Below are positions 47,601 to 57,402 of a stretch of DNA of 64,000 nucleotides, one piece after another; position 1 is the stretch's first letter, and each line of letters starts with the position of its first letter. The notes beneath the pieces are model-generated. The model was not told the DNA's origin and did no database searches. It saw only the letters and a list, made by a program, of their open reading frames with translations. Location of the stretch: positions 29,462,501 to 29,526,500 of the forward strand of contig NC_089039.1 in assembly GCF_034140825.1 (NCBI RefSeq), written 5' to 3'. The translations under genes and the position numbers were made by a program. This stretch comes from Oryza sativa Japonica Group. Taxonomy: Eukaryota; Streptophyta; Magnoliopsida; Poales; Poaceae.

Positions 47601-48182
47601 GGTCTTGATTTCGTTCTTATAATATTTAGCAAGAACGTTCAGCAAAGCATGGAAATCTTCGCGGCTGATATCAGGACATGCCTGCAGGTATAAGGTCAAG
47701 TTAACAACAATTGGTACCAAACGAGCACCCACACCACACAAGGAGGGAGCAAGCAAAGCGGGTTTCTTTGGGCACCTTCACTCTCTCAACGAAATTGTGT
47801 GCCTTGCTACGCATCTTTGCTCTGCAAGGGCTATATCCTTGGATGAAGTGCTCGAAGACCTGTATGGCTTCAGGTTGGCCGTCCAATATCTCGAGAATAA
47901 TTTCTTTGCATTTTTCAATCGACATGTTCCTGAATTCAGGATCAGGATTCTTTATCATCAGTCATCAAAACTCACAGCCGAGTAGATGAGAGGATATAGT
48001 GATTGATACCTCTGCCTCCTTATCTTGATCATAGATCGGACGAAATGGCTGTATACGTCGTCAGGAAGCTCTGACTTGACAAGTACCAAAAATTCCATCG
48101 TCTCGACTCTGTAGGGATCCCTCTCCGTCCTCGCCCTTTTGGACGGAACGCCATCGCCAGGATCACCGGCGGAAGAATCCAT
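41657..48182 (-). CDS. SIN3-like transcriptional corepressor, about 858 aa, 16 exons
   Basis: Exons are 48182-48010, 47929-47776, 47681-47580, 47508-47380, 47181-46986, 45010-44856, 44779-44628, 44511-44405, 44311-44051, 43943-43645, 43373-43062, 42759-42689, 42582-42444, 42328-42176, 41906-41806, and a last exon from 41729. Two paired amphipathic helix domains lie at about 30-95 and 108-180. The HDAC-interaction domain spans about 293-385 (SYCLLPKN ... [20 protein letters not shown] ... [13 protein letters not shown]). A SIN3 middle region ([21 protein letters not shown]) and a C-terminal domain ([18 protein letters not shown], near 740) follow. SIN3 proteins scaffold histone deacetylases in the nucleus. 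This one lacks a recognisable PAH3 and is far shorter than the usual 1300-1400 aa. The final exon is uncertain: in the frame that fits, it stops at 41657; another open frame runs to 41518. Confidence 0.85.
42930..42941. mobile_element. 12-bp T-rich micro-insert between 18-bp direct repeats
   Basis: AAAGTAAGAGCATACATA at 42912-42929 is repeated at 42942-42959, separated by AATATTTTTTTG. This could be a minimal retro-insert or a templated repair duplication. It lies in intron 11 of the SIN3-like gene. Confidence 0.35.
43441..43507 (-). mobile_element. 67-bp LINE tail with 16-bp target duplication
   Basis: CACCCAAGTTACTTTT at 43425-43440 and 43508-43523 brackets the insert. On the minus strand the insert reads CTTAATATACATCGGTCGGC, then CGCCGTCCCGGCG and poly(A), a recognisable plant retroelement 3' end. 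It is heavily 5'-truncated and sits in intron 10 of the SIN3-like gene. Confidence 0.75.
45400..46542 (+). mobile_element. Helitron with about 75-bp tandem repeats, in a SIN3-like intron
   Basis: The 3' end is clear: hairpin CCGCG-TAATCTG-CGCGG (46513-46529), then CCACCATG and CTGG|T (46539-46543), fitting the CTRR rule. The body is about ten copies of a roughly 75-bp A/T-rich unit (key blocks AGAGTCCATATAGAAATACA and GAAATTCGGAATTAAAAAAT), from about 45460 to 46345. A Stowaway MITE is nested in one unit. The 5' TC end was not found, so the start is approximate (45.2-45.4 kb). There is no Rep/helicase coding. Confidence 0.7.
46092..46241. mobile_element. Stowaway MITE, 150 bp, nested in the Helitron
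   Basis: Almost perfect palindrome: CTCCTTCCGTTTCACAATGT ... ACATTGTGAAATGGAGGAAG flanked by TA (46090-46091, 46242-46243). The arms match over most of 70 bp, so it is a young copy that could form a long RNA hairpin. It interrupts a Helitron repeat unit between GTCTATATA and TACAATTTA. Confidence 0.95.
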
Positions 48183-48698
48183 TCTATTTCTCCTAATTAT
48201 TTAGGCGAACACCTGCACAAGAGCAGACAGATGCAACAAATCAGCAAAGACCTGCACGAGAACAGACGAATCTACAGTGACGGCCTCGTCTAGGCAACCA
48301 AAATCTACCGCCGCTCCGGTTATCCCCTCGCAAAAAAACCGAAAAAGGAATTCGATTCAACCAAGTCATCAATCCGCCGTAAGGGCTGACGAAACCGAGG
48401 CGATTAGGAGGAGTACTCTCGTGATCTCGGCGCCTTGATTCGCGCACGCGAGTGGAGGGACTGACCTCAAGTATGCCGGCGGCGGCGGACGCCTGGAGGA
48501 AGGAGGCGAGCGACGAGGGCACCGAGACTCCACACCTTCCGGAACCTTCTAGAACCCCCGCGGCGCGGCCGCGCGGCCGAGGGAAAGAAGAGAGAGAGCG
48601 CGAGGGAAGAGATGAAGAGAAGGAAGACGCAGAGTATTTAAGTGGGCTGGATTGGATTGGAAACCGAGACGTTTCCTTCCGGTTTGAAATAAGTTCAT
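48183..48698 (-). promoter_or_regulatory. 5' leader and promoter side of the SIN3-like gene
   Basis: An AG acceptor followed by GTGTTCGCC just upstream of the ATG (minus, about 48210) and GC-rich sequence at 48430-48620 suggest a non-coding first exon with an intron in the 5' UTR. A MULE terminal repeat starts at 48699, so the native promoter upstream of it is very short. Confidence 0.4.
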
Positions 48699-50583
48699 TT
48701 TGGGTCCCTCTATTTGTTGCTCAGTCCGAATTTCGTCCTTTGACCGGGGTATGACCCATCCCCTAATTTACGAAAACCGGGCAAACGTGGTCCCTCGGCG
48801 GTTTTGGCTGACGTGGCACATACGCGGTTTGTTTGACTATATCTCCGTCCCACATGACAATGACATGGCGCTTACGTGGCAATTATATCTTATAAAAATA
48901 ATAAAAAGCGTGGCCCCACATGTCAGCTGCAAAAAAAATTGAAATGGTGGGGCCCATGTGGGCCCCACATGCCAGCCTCACTCCTCTCTTCTTCCCTCTC
49001 CCTTCTCTCTCTTCTTCCCTTTCCCCTCTCTCTCTCCTTCCGGGCAGAGGACGGCGCGGGTGGGCGTCGGAGCAGGCGAGCTCCGGCGGCGGCGGCGGGC
49101 GTGGTCGGCGCCGCCCCCCGACCGGAGCGCCGCCTGTCCGCGTGAAGGCGAGTAGCGCGGCGACGCCCTGGAAGACGCCATCGACGCCGCCATCCGTGTC
49201 GCCGCCACCGACCACCCGGACGCCCTCCACGCGCGCCGGGACGGCATCGCCGAGAGCCTCTCACCGCCGCTCCACAAGCCGCCTACGCCGCGCTCTCCCC
49301 TCCCGACGCCGTGCTCCGCCTCCTTTCCTCCCTCCCCTGCGCCCCCAATTCCTTCATGCTCAACACCACGCTCCGCGCCCTCGCCTCCTCCCCCGGCTCG
49401 GCCTCCGCCCTCGGCTAGGCCACCCTCGGCTTCTTCTCCCTCCTCCGCCACGACAGCGGCAACAGCAGCGGCGGCGGTGGCTCGTACTCGCCTCACTCCC
49501 TCCCGGGCACGCGCGTATGGGAAAGGAGAAGAGGAACGAAGGAGCTAGAGCCATGCCGAGCTCCCTCCTCTCCTGCCGGCGAGCTAGAAGGGCGGTGGAT
49601 GGCTAGGCGAGCTCAACCGGCGAGCGCGCGTGCGTCGCTCCCTCCTCTCCCGCCGGCGCCGCTCCCTGTGCGTCAGCCATCCGTGTGCGGTCCGTGCGAG
49701 GCACCGCTCCGGGCGTGTAGGCTTCCGTGTGCCTCCTTCCTCGCTCGCCGTCGCCCTCACTTCAACTGGTAAGTGATTCGCTCTGCTCCCCGTGCGCGCG
49801 TGGCTTCGAGTTCGAGGTGGCGAATTTGAGTTAACTCCGGAGCTCTTGAACTTTTGAAATTGGTTCGGATTCTGCGTGCCTTGTTCTTAATCGAGTGTGG
49901 TTTCGATGTGCGCGTGTGTTTCTGGACGGAAGTTCGGTGTATTGGAGGAAGGGAATTGGTTTGAACTTTGAACTAACTTGGAGTTCCTCGGTTGGATTTG
50001 AGCATCTGTGATGAAGCAGTGGAGAATCGCCTCATGAATTGCTTGTCTGTGTTTGCATTGCGGTGATTTGAACCTTGCTGCTGTGATTTCAGTTTGGTTA
50101 TTAGGCGATCGCAACATAACCCAGTGAAGCAGTTCTGGTGCTGCTGTTTCAATCCTGCCGCCGCCGCACCGCCCGCCGTGCTGGACGCCGCCCGGCGAGA
50201 GGAGGGAGCAGAGAGATGGGGATTGGGGAGAGCCGGAGAGAGGAGGAAGAAGAGGATTGGATTCGGTCATTTGAGAATGACATATGGGGCCCACGTGGGC
50301 CCCACCATATTTTTTTAAGCTGACATGTGGGACCCACCATTTTTAAATTATTTTTCCTGTGGCTGACATGTGGGCCCACGATTTTTATTATTTTTCCGAC
50401 ATATAATTGCCACGTCAGCGCCACATCAATGCCACGTGGGATGGATAAGCCACGTAGGCGCCACGTCAGCCAAAACCGCCGAGGGACCTCGTTTGCCCGG
50501 TTTTCAAAAGTTGGGGGTCGGGTCGTACCGTTTTGCAGTTAAGGTACGAAAATCGGACTAGGCGACAAATAGAGGGACCCAAA
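48699..50583. mobile_element. Non-autonomous MULE (Pack-MULE type), 1.9 kb
   Basis: Long terminal inverted repeats face each other: TTTGGGTCCCTCTATTTGT from 48699 and its complement ending at 50583. Both arms share AAAACCGGGCAAACG and GGTCCCTCGGCGGTTTTGGC, then TGACGTGGC repeats, for at least 130 bp at roughly 80% identity. The interior has no transposase. It contains GC-rich captured sequence, including a PPR-gene piece. I see no clean 9-bp target duplication. The element separates the SIN3-like gene from the 50.76-kb unit. Confidence 0.8.
49260..49502 (+). pseudogene. Captured PPR-gene fragment inside the MULE
   Basis: One frame reads AAYAALSPPDAVLRLLSSLP, CAPNSFMLNTTLRALASSP, later FFSLLRHDSG and YSPHS, which is the N-terminal pattern of PLS/E-type pentatricopeptide repeat proteins (organellar RNA editing or processing). 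The frame contains a stop near 49419 and cannot be extended, so this is a non-functional piece picked up by the transposon. Upstream, DALEDAIDAAIRVAATDHPD (from about 49160) in another frame may come from the same or another gene. Confidence 0.55.
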
Positions 50584-50759
50584 GTCTTATTCCTTCCGGT
50601 TTCTATCCTCTTGTTGGGCCTTGCGCTCAATGCCAGGCGGCCCAGTTAAACTACACGCATGACAGCCCATCACAGTTTGGACATCCAGATGGGCCAAATT
50701 GGAATATAGCGATCCATTCGGCCCATCATATTGTAAGGCCCATCTTATGTATACTGAAC
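50584..50759 (+). promoter_or_regulatory. Site II-rich candidate promoter
   Basis: Within 130 bp there are six TGGGCC/GGCCCA-type motifs (about 50615-50745). This clustering is typical of plant promoters driving constitutive genes and supports a transcription start near 50770 on the plus strand. Confidence 0.45.
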
Positions 50760-52195
50760 AGAAGGGAAAGCCCACGACGCACCGGTACTGAGCACCGCAG
50801 CCACGGCGCCGCCGGCTGCTCGCCGGCGAAGGGAGCAGCCACGGCGCCGCCCACCACCGCCTCGAAGGCCACCTACTGCACTCGTCGAGGTCTTGTGTCT
50901 CCTCGGCCGACGAGTGGCTAGCGTTCTCAAGGCGGCCTCTCTCTCACAGACACCCATTCTCGCTGCTTCGTCGGGCTGTGGTCAGGTAATCTCCTTCCCT
51001 CCCGGGTCCGGGTAGTCGGCCTCTTCTAGTTTCAAGAGATGCTTGTTTTGATTGGGGATCTATGGCGCTCTTGACTTGATCCCTGCGTACTTGTGCTGTG
51101 CGGCAGTGGCAATGTCGGATTTGGCCATTTGGGGATTTTCAGGGTTCGGCTATCGTGCCGGCAATGGGGAGGGGGATTAACTTGATGTTTTATCAATTGA
51201 TCTTCTGAATAGTGATTGATTTGCTAATACTATTACTTCACTGGATAGCGGAGATAACACTAGTTAAATTCTATAGAAACGTGTCAGGTTCTGTGCAATC
51301 TTATGAATGAATCCTTCATGCCTCGTCAATTTATCTCTTGTTAATTAATTGTAATATGGTAGCTTCTGAGTAATACTATCATATTCAAATCACTGTTGAC
51401 ATCATAGTAGAATCGAAACCTAAAAGGATTAATGATGTTGCAGAAATTAAGAGTTAGCTGTAACTGCAGCTGTTCTTATATGTTTTTAACATGGCTGTAT
51501 TAATTATGTATCATCGAAATGTTTTCGTACCCTTTCATGTCATGTCCCTGCTATTTATTTAGCATTCGTTAGCAAGTATATGTGGCCAATCATGCTGATG
51601 AAATCCGCTAATGCGCTGAGAAACCTACAACCATCAACTAGCGCAAAAAAGGGCATCATGCCATTGTGCATTCTTACTGCTCCACCATCATTTAGTCAAA
51701 AAAACTGCTCCACCATCATGTCACTCAACTAGCACAATCACCTTTTTCTACTATGTACTTTCATTGGACTCTTCTTCACAGGACAAACCTGCATGTTTAA
51801 ATTCACATGGGATGCATGTGTAGAAAGGACCAAATGTTGTATTGTAGCGGGGCTTATTTTCTGTATAGTACAAGTTTTGTTTTCAATCTTCTTATACATA
51901 TTACAAGTTACTCAATTTGCATTGGCATTCAAGTTTAGAGTTACATAGTTGAAGCATTGTCATCAGGATTTTGGTTACTGCAGAAGTTCAGAGGACTTTA
52001 TATGTCAATATGTTTTGGTTGCTGCAGAAGTTCAGAGGACTTTACATGCCCAATGTACAAGTTGCCGATGTGTCTAATTTGACAGCAGGAATTACGGTCT
52101 ACAAGAAAGATAAGATGAACTGTATGCTGGATGCTTATGTGTTTAACAAGTCCTTCAAGGTACAGAGTACATCAATTGAACCTTTGGTTTAACCT
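50760..52195 (+). other. Weakly supported two-exon transcription unit
   Basis: A GC-rich stretch (50770-50985) without any ATG ends at a good donor (GTGGTCAG|GTAATC). About 1 kb later an acceptor (GGTTACTGCAG, near 51983) opens a frame that reads FRGLYMPNVQVADVSNL, then TAGITVYKKDKMNCMLDAYV and ends at 52192. I do not recognise the peptide. A roughly 48-bp tandem duplication (TGCAGAAGTTCAGAGGACTT at about 51978 and 52022) spoils a simple gene model. It could be a non-coding RNA, a gene relic, or part of a gene whose ATG I missed. Confidence 0.25.
51692..51703 (+). mobile_element. 12-bp A-tailed micro-insert with 16-bp direct repeats
   Basis: ACTGCTCCACCATCAT at 51676-51691 and 51704-51719 flanks TTAGTCAAAAAA. 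The perfect 16-bp repeat and A-tail are as expected of an ultra-short retro-insert. Confidence 0.5.
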
Positions 52196-52899
52196 TCTAA
52201 GTATGATAAGGAGTGCTAACAATTATGGATCAGAACATTTTTGAATGATACCAGCGATTTCTAGAAGTAATAACTGCTTTGTGGAGCCATTTATTGTACC
52301 TGTCTGTTCTGTGTTTTATTAATACTACATCAGTTTTCGCTGTGTTGTTGTTTATCCAACATTTCAAAGATGCATGCGATCTGTAGAAACACTTTGGTTT
52401 CACCTTTCCTTTTGGAAAAATAGTAGTCCTGTCGCTTGACTTAATCCCCACTAAGGTGTTATAAGGTTGATTGTGGACCTGTAGTCAAACTTCAAAGGTT
52501 ACCTGAGAAAAACAGAAGTTGTCTTTTACTGAAAAAAAGTACATAATATAAATGTCACTTGACTTCTCCTAATCTTAAGAAATTTAAGGTCAGCGAGTCC
52601 TTTTAGAAGGTGATTGGTGACACCTTCTCCACATATATAACAATCAGCTGTTTCCTGTCTTCCTGAGCTACGATAAACATTTCTCATTGCAGTGATAGGA
52701 ACTATAAATTGAATATGTAATAAATAACATATCGTTGCGCATATTACATCTAAAAAAAATGCTCTCTGGTTGTCATTTATGGTCAAAACTGTAACAATTT
52801 TCGCAATGTTTTTATAGGCCTCATTTACACGAGGAAGTGCTTGATCACGATTAGTTTCTATAATCCTATCTTCCCTGATCAATTGGGTTATGATGAATT
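52196..52899. other. Spacer between convergent units
   Basis: About 700 bases of A/T-rich sequence lie between the weak plus-strand unit and the stop codon of the first AAA-ATPase. It probably contains the AAA gene 3' UTR. Nothing else is seen. Confidence 0.4.
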
Positions 52900-54481
52900 T
52901 TACACCATTGACTGCTCATATTTATTTATCTTCTGATTTCCATTCTTGTTTTCAGCCTTGGTCTCTCCGGGTTCATTCCTCTTTGCCTTCAGAAACTCAG
53001 CAAGAACCTGAAGCGCGACATCGACATCATCATTCCTCATTAGGACCTCTGCAACCTCCGCAGGCGTTGTCAGCACCTCCTCAATCAGCTGCTCGATTTC
53101 TGGGTACATGGCATGGTTTTCGACATTGTGGTAGTTGCTAGCCAGAACTCGGAAAGCCTCTCGAGTGCAATACCCCATGTGGATGTGCATGTCCATCCTG
53201 CCAGGGCGCAGCAGTGCTGGGTCAAGCCGCTCTCTGTAGTTTGTTGTGAAGACGATGATCCTCTCCTCGCCGCTGGTTGACCACAGACCGTCGACAAAGT
53301 TGAGCAGTCCAGATAGTGTCACCTGTTAGAACAAAAATACCCAAAGTGGCAGCATCATTGGTAAGGATTAAGTTAGTTATCAAATCAAGAAGTGGCTGGG
53401 ATTGGCATTGTCTATCATACTATATATTCATGAGACAATGATTGGTTATAACCAAGTAACTAACCTTGTCTTCGTTTTCTTCTCCTGAATAGGTGGGCTT
53501 GGCACGCTTGATCTCTCCTTCGTCCCGTTGCTGCAGGTCGATGGTGCAGTCAATGTCTTCAACGACGAGGATGGACCGGTTGCTCATCCCGACGAGCAGC
53601 CTCCGGAGGTCAGAGTTGGACTTGACCTCGGTGAGCTCAAGATCGTAGATGTCAAACTTGAGGTAGTTGGCCATGGCGGCGATGAGGCTGGACTTGCCGG
53701 TGCCAGGTGGGCCGTAGAGCAGGTAACCCCTCTTCCACGCCCTGCCAATCCTCCTGTAGTAGTCTTTCCTCTTGACGAACCTCTCAAGATCGTACATGAC
53801 GGAGTGCTTGAGGCTGTGATCCATGGCGAGCGTGTCGAAGGTGGAGGGGTGGCGCAGGTCGACAGCGGTCCAGGCGTCGTACTCGATCATGTGCATCTTG
53901 AGGTTCCTGTGCTTGTCGTTCATGGCCTTGGCCGTGTCGATGACGAAGGGGAGGTACGACCTGAGCGCCTTCTCCTTGTGCTTCTTGTGGAAGCTCACCT
54001 CGAAGGACTTGACCTCGAAGCGGCTGCGGCCCCTCCTGTTGGCGGCGCCGCCGCCGCCGATGCCGTAGGGGGCGGCGTGGGCGGTGGCGGCGGCGGCGGT
54101 GTCGCGGGAGACGAGGCGCCAGGTGTACTCGACGCCGTCGTGGACGTCGAGCATCTCCTCGCCCTGGTCCATGGTGATCATGATGCCCTGGGCGTCGTCG
54201 ACGCGGCTGGCGCGGAGGCGCTGCATGTCGGTGTTGATCCGCGCGGCGAGGTAGGTGCGGGCGGCGTCGTAGATCTGGTTGGTGGAGAGCCCCTCCGTCT
54301 CGTCGATGACCACGGTGTGGGTCGACGAGACGCGCGCCCGGATGCCCCGCGCCGCCGACCGGAGCATCTCGCGCAGCTCGTCGGGGACCAGCTCGCTCAC
54401 CACGCCGCGCACCACCATGGCCGTCCCGGCCACGGCCGCCGCCGTCGCCATGTACTTCTCGTAGTCGCCGGACCACGACAT
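52900..54481 (-). CDS. BCS1-like AAA-ATPase (ASD/OM66 type), 479 aa
   Basis: Exon 1 is 54481-53465 and exon 2 is 53322-52900. An N-terminal hydrophobic anchor (about 12-30) is followed by the AAA-associated domain (30-130; ETEG, YLAARI). Walker A is GPPGTGKS (257-264) and Walker B is ILVVEDID (304-311). After the intron come the sensor and arginine-finger region (FTTNYRERLDPALLRPGRMD) and a Lys/Glu-rich tail ending QSMV. The family resembles mitochondrial Bcs1. Plant members sit in mitochondrial outer, ER or other membranes and are often stress-induced. This gene is GC-rich, while its tandem neighbour (55683-57254) is less so. The pair is head-to-tail with 1.2 kb between. Confidence 0.93.
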
Positions 54482-55682
54482 GGCTGACTGCCGTGGATGG
54501 ACAGACCGACCACCTAGTAGCTAGTGGGGGAGGAGCTCTTCTTCTTCGTGGTCGTGGGCGCTAGGCGACGCAGCTAGGCGGGACCGCGGCTGATCGGAGG
54601 GGCGTGAAGTTTACTTGAATCTAGGGCACCGTTTTGGGTTTGTGTACCGATCTGTCACGTATTTCTTCTACACGGAGTATTTGTTTTTCTTCCTGGACAC
54701 GAAAAAAATAGTGTATTTGGGTGCAGAAGGAAGATCTGGATCCCAAGGGTCAAGTTTGTAGACGTGCCGTATTGTGGTCACGTGTAGAAACAGAACCTGT
54801 ATTCGAACTTGGAGATACCAACGACTTGTGCTGATAGACCACGGCCCATTGGGCAGAAGAGGCCCGGCGTGAAACCTTTTCAGGCCGAAGCCCATTGCTG
54901 TTGATACTTCATTTATGGCCCAACACCGTCCAAATGCACTGCACTGCATAGCCACTGTCCTCTTCTTCCCCCAATCCCACAACCTGATGCGGGTGGAGGC
55001 GATGGTGGCGGGTAATCCCGTAATAGGAATACTGGTGAGTTTCTTCTCTAACAACTTTTGCTTCAGTAATGACAACGGTTAGTTAATCTATACATTCGGG
55101 GAGCCCAATGGTGAACGCCAGTTCGAGGATCTGCGAAAGTGATTATTCTGTGTAAATTCTCATGCTAGTCTATTTCATCTATTTGTTCCAAATCTAACAC
55201 TTAAGAGTTAAGAGTTCTTCTGTTTGTTCCAAATCTAGCACTTGAGAGATCAGAGTTGTCCACATCTAGTAACATTTTTCTTTTCCCGTTTTCACCAGAT
55301 CTGAATTCCATATGTTTTAAATGAAGGTTTCGTGTGTGCCTTGGTGGTTTTTGTCTGGGTGTGGGTTAATGTGAAATCTAAGAAATCAATGGGGAATTGT
55401 TCCTTTTGAATAGTCAGATGTATTTCACCCTGTTTTCTGAATTAGCTTGCCTGGACAATGTTTCGTACACAAACAAAATCTGATGTTGCATATGTATGAC
55501 TTGTCGAGACAATACTTTAAATTTCTTAGGAAGCACACTTCATTAAATACCAGTGCACCTCCTATCTCCAAATACACATTGTAATTAGTAGTCAAAAAAC
55601 GATCACATGTTTTGAAATGGATCTTCCGTTGGACCTATCTAGCATATACACATTCTTGTTGTCATTGTTGTACTCCACAATC
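54482..55682. other. Intergenic spacer between tandem AAA-ATPases
   Basis: It contains the promoter of the 54481 gene and the 3' UTR of the 57254 gene. GGCCCA/GGGCC motifs cluster at 54840-54920. The 135-residue minus frame here has no recognisable features. No mobile element ends were seen. Confidence 0.4.
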
Positions 55683-57254
55683 CTAAGTGCATTCATCAGT
55701 TGAGGAGTCATTTTTGTTCTCCATCGCTTTGCTATCTTTATTCTCCTCCGTCTGCTTATTTGCATCCTTGCTTTCAGCCTTGGTCTCGCTGGCATCTTTT
55801 ATCTTTGACTTTAGGAGCTCCAGTAGACCAAGGAGTGCAACATCAATATCATCATTTCTCATGAGAGCCTCAGCGACCTCCGCAGGCGTCACCATCACCT
55901 CCTTGATCAGCTCCTCGATCTCTGGATATGTGACATGATAGTCGATCGAGTGGTAGTTGCTGGCAAGAATCCGGAAAGCCTCTGGGGTGCAGTACCCCAT
56001 GTGGATGTGCATGTCCATCCTGCCAGGCCGCATAAGTGCTTGATCAAGACGCTCCTTGTAATTGGTCGTGAAAACGATGATCCTTTCCTCTCCACTTGTT
56101 GACCACAGCCCATCAACAAAATTGAGCAGCCCGGATAATGTTACCTGTGTGGACGGCAATCAAATTCTTATCAGCATAGGTGAGAATAATCGTGAAATCA
56201 AGGAGATGAAAGGTTTGCAAATATGAATGTTATTATGCATTCTGATTTTAAAGGTACTCACTTTGTCTTCTCCCTTGTCTTCTTCTGTAGAGTTGGACTT
56301 GGTACGTTCCTCCCCTGCCTCCCGTTGTTTCAGTTCGATGCTACAGTCAATGTCCTCAACAACAAGAATGGACCGGCTGGTCATTCCGACTAGAAGCCTT
56401 CTGAGCTCCGAGTTGGAATGGACCCCAGTCAGCTCAAGATCATATATGTCAAACTTGAGATGATTCGCCATGGCTGCAATCAAGCTGGACTTGCCAGTCC
56501 CTGGTGGACCATACAGCAGGTAACCCCTCTTCCATGCCTTGCCAATCCTCTTGTAGTAATCTTTTCTCTTGATGAACCTATCAAGGTCGTCAATAATTGA
56601 CTGTTTCAGCTTCTGGTCCATGGCAAGCGTGTCGAATGTGGATGGGTGGTGGAGATCAATTGGAGACCATGAGTCTGAGTATTCATTCATGTATATCTGG
56701 AGAATTCTTTCCTGGTCTTTTATGGCCTTGGCTGTAGCAATGATGAATGGGAGGTATGATTTCAGGGCTTTCTCCTTGTGCTTCCTGTGGAAGCTCAGCT
56801 CATAGGAGCGGACCTCACGTTGGCCGCTGCCATTGCCATTGTTGGGGTCAGCTGAAATGCTACGTGAGATTAAGCACCATTTGAATTCTGTTCCCTCATG
56901 CATATCAACCAGCTCTTCACCTTCCTCCATGGTGACAACCATCTTCTCGGAAGATTCATCCATGCTGCTGACTCGCAGGCGCTGCATGTTGTTGTTGATG
57001 CGTGTTGCAAGGTAAGCCCGCACCGCGTTGTAGACGTGGTTGTGGGACCAGCCCTCAGTCTCCTCGATGATGATTGTGTGCTGAGATGAAATTTGTGAAC
57101 GCAGGTAGCCGAGGCCGGAAAACAGCACATCACGCACCTCGTATGGAACCAGCTCGTTCACGACGCTGCGGACCAGCATCACAGACGCTGCAACGGATGC
57201 AGCGGTTGTGATGGCCTTCTTGTATGACTCGATGGCCTTGTCGTAGGACGCCAT
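55683..57254 (-). CDS. BCS1-like AAA-ATPase, tandem paralogue, 484 aa
   Basis: Exon 1 is 57254-56262 and exon 2 is 56144-55683, split at exactly the same place as its neighbour (before VTLSGLLNFVDGLW). MASYDKAIESYKK is the start preferred over an upstream in-frame Met at 57263 because it matches the paralogue's N-terminus length better. The hydrophobic anchor lies at about 15-32, Walker A GPPGTGKS at 249-256 and Walker B ILVVEDID at 296-303. The arginine-finger segment is FTTNYKERLDQALMRPGRMD. The tail is longer and highly charged. The two proteins are clearly paralogues from a local duplication. Codon use is less GC-biased than in the 54481 copy. Confidence 0.93.
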
Positions 57255-57362
57255 GGTGAGCAAGCTCTGGCTCCTCTCTTGTTCTTCTTTTGATGAACTT
57301 CTCTTCCTCTTTGTTGTTGGTAATGGTATGAAACAGTAGTGTTGAATGGGGAGGGTGAGGAG

Positions 57363-57402
57363 TGTTTTTTTTTTTTTTTTTTTGGGTGGGGGGGGGGGGG
57401 GG
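57363..57402. repeat. Poly-T / poly-G tract in the 5' leader region
   Basis: About 20 T are followed by a G run broken by a single T, about 110 bp upstream of the second AAA-ATPase start. On the transcript strand this is poly-C then poly-A. Such tracts are prone to length change and sequencing error. Confidence 0.9.

Noticed and set aside
53528-54487. 319-aa plus-strand ORF opposite the first AAA-ATPase
   Set aside because: Exact mirror of the high-GC coding exon on the other strand; composition (Val/Gly/Asp/His runs) is that of an antisense frame.
54668-55075. 135-aa minus ORF between the AAA-ATPases
   Set aside because: No domain and mixed composition; probably spacer sequence.
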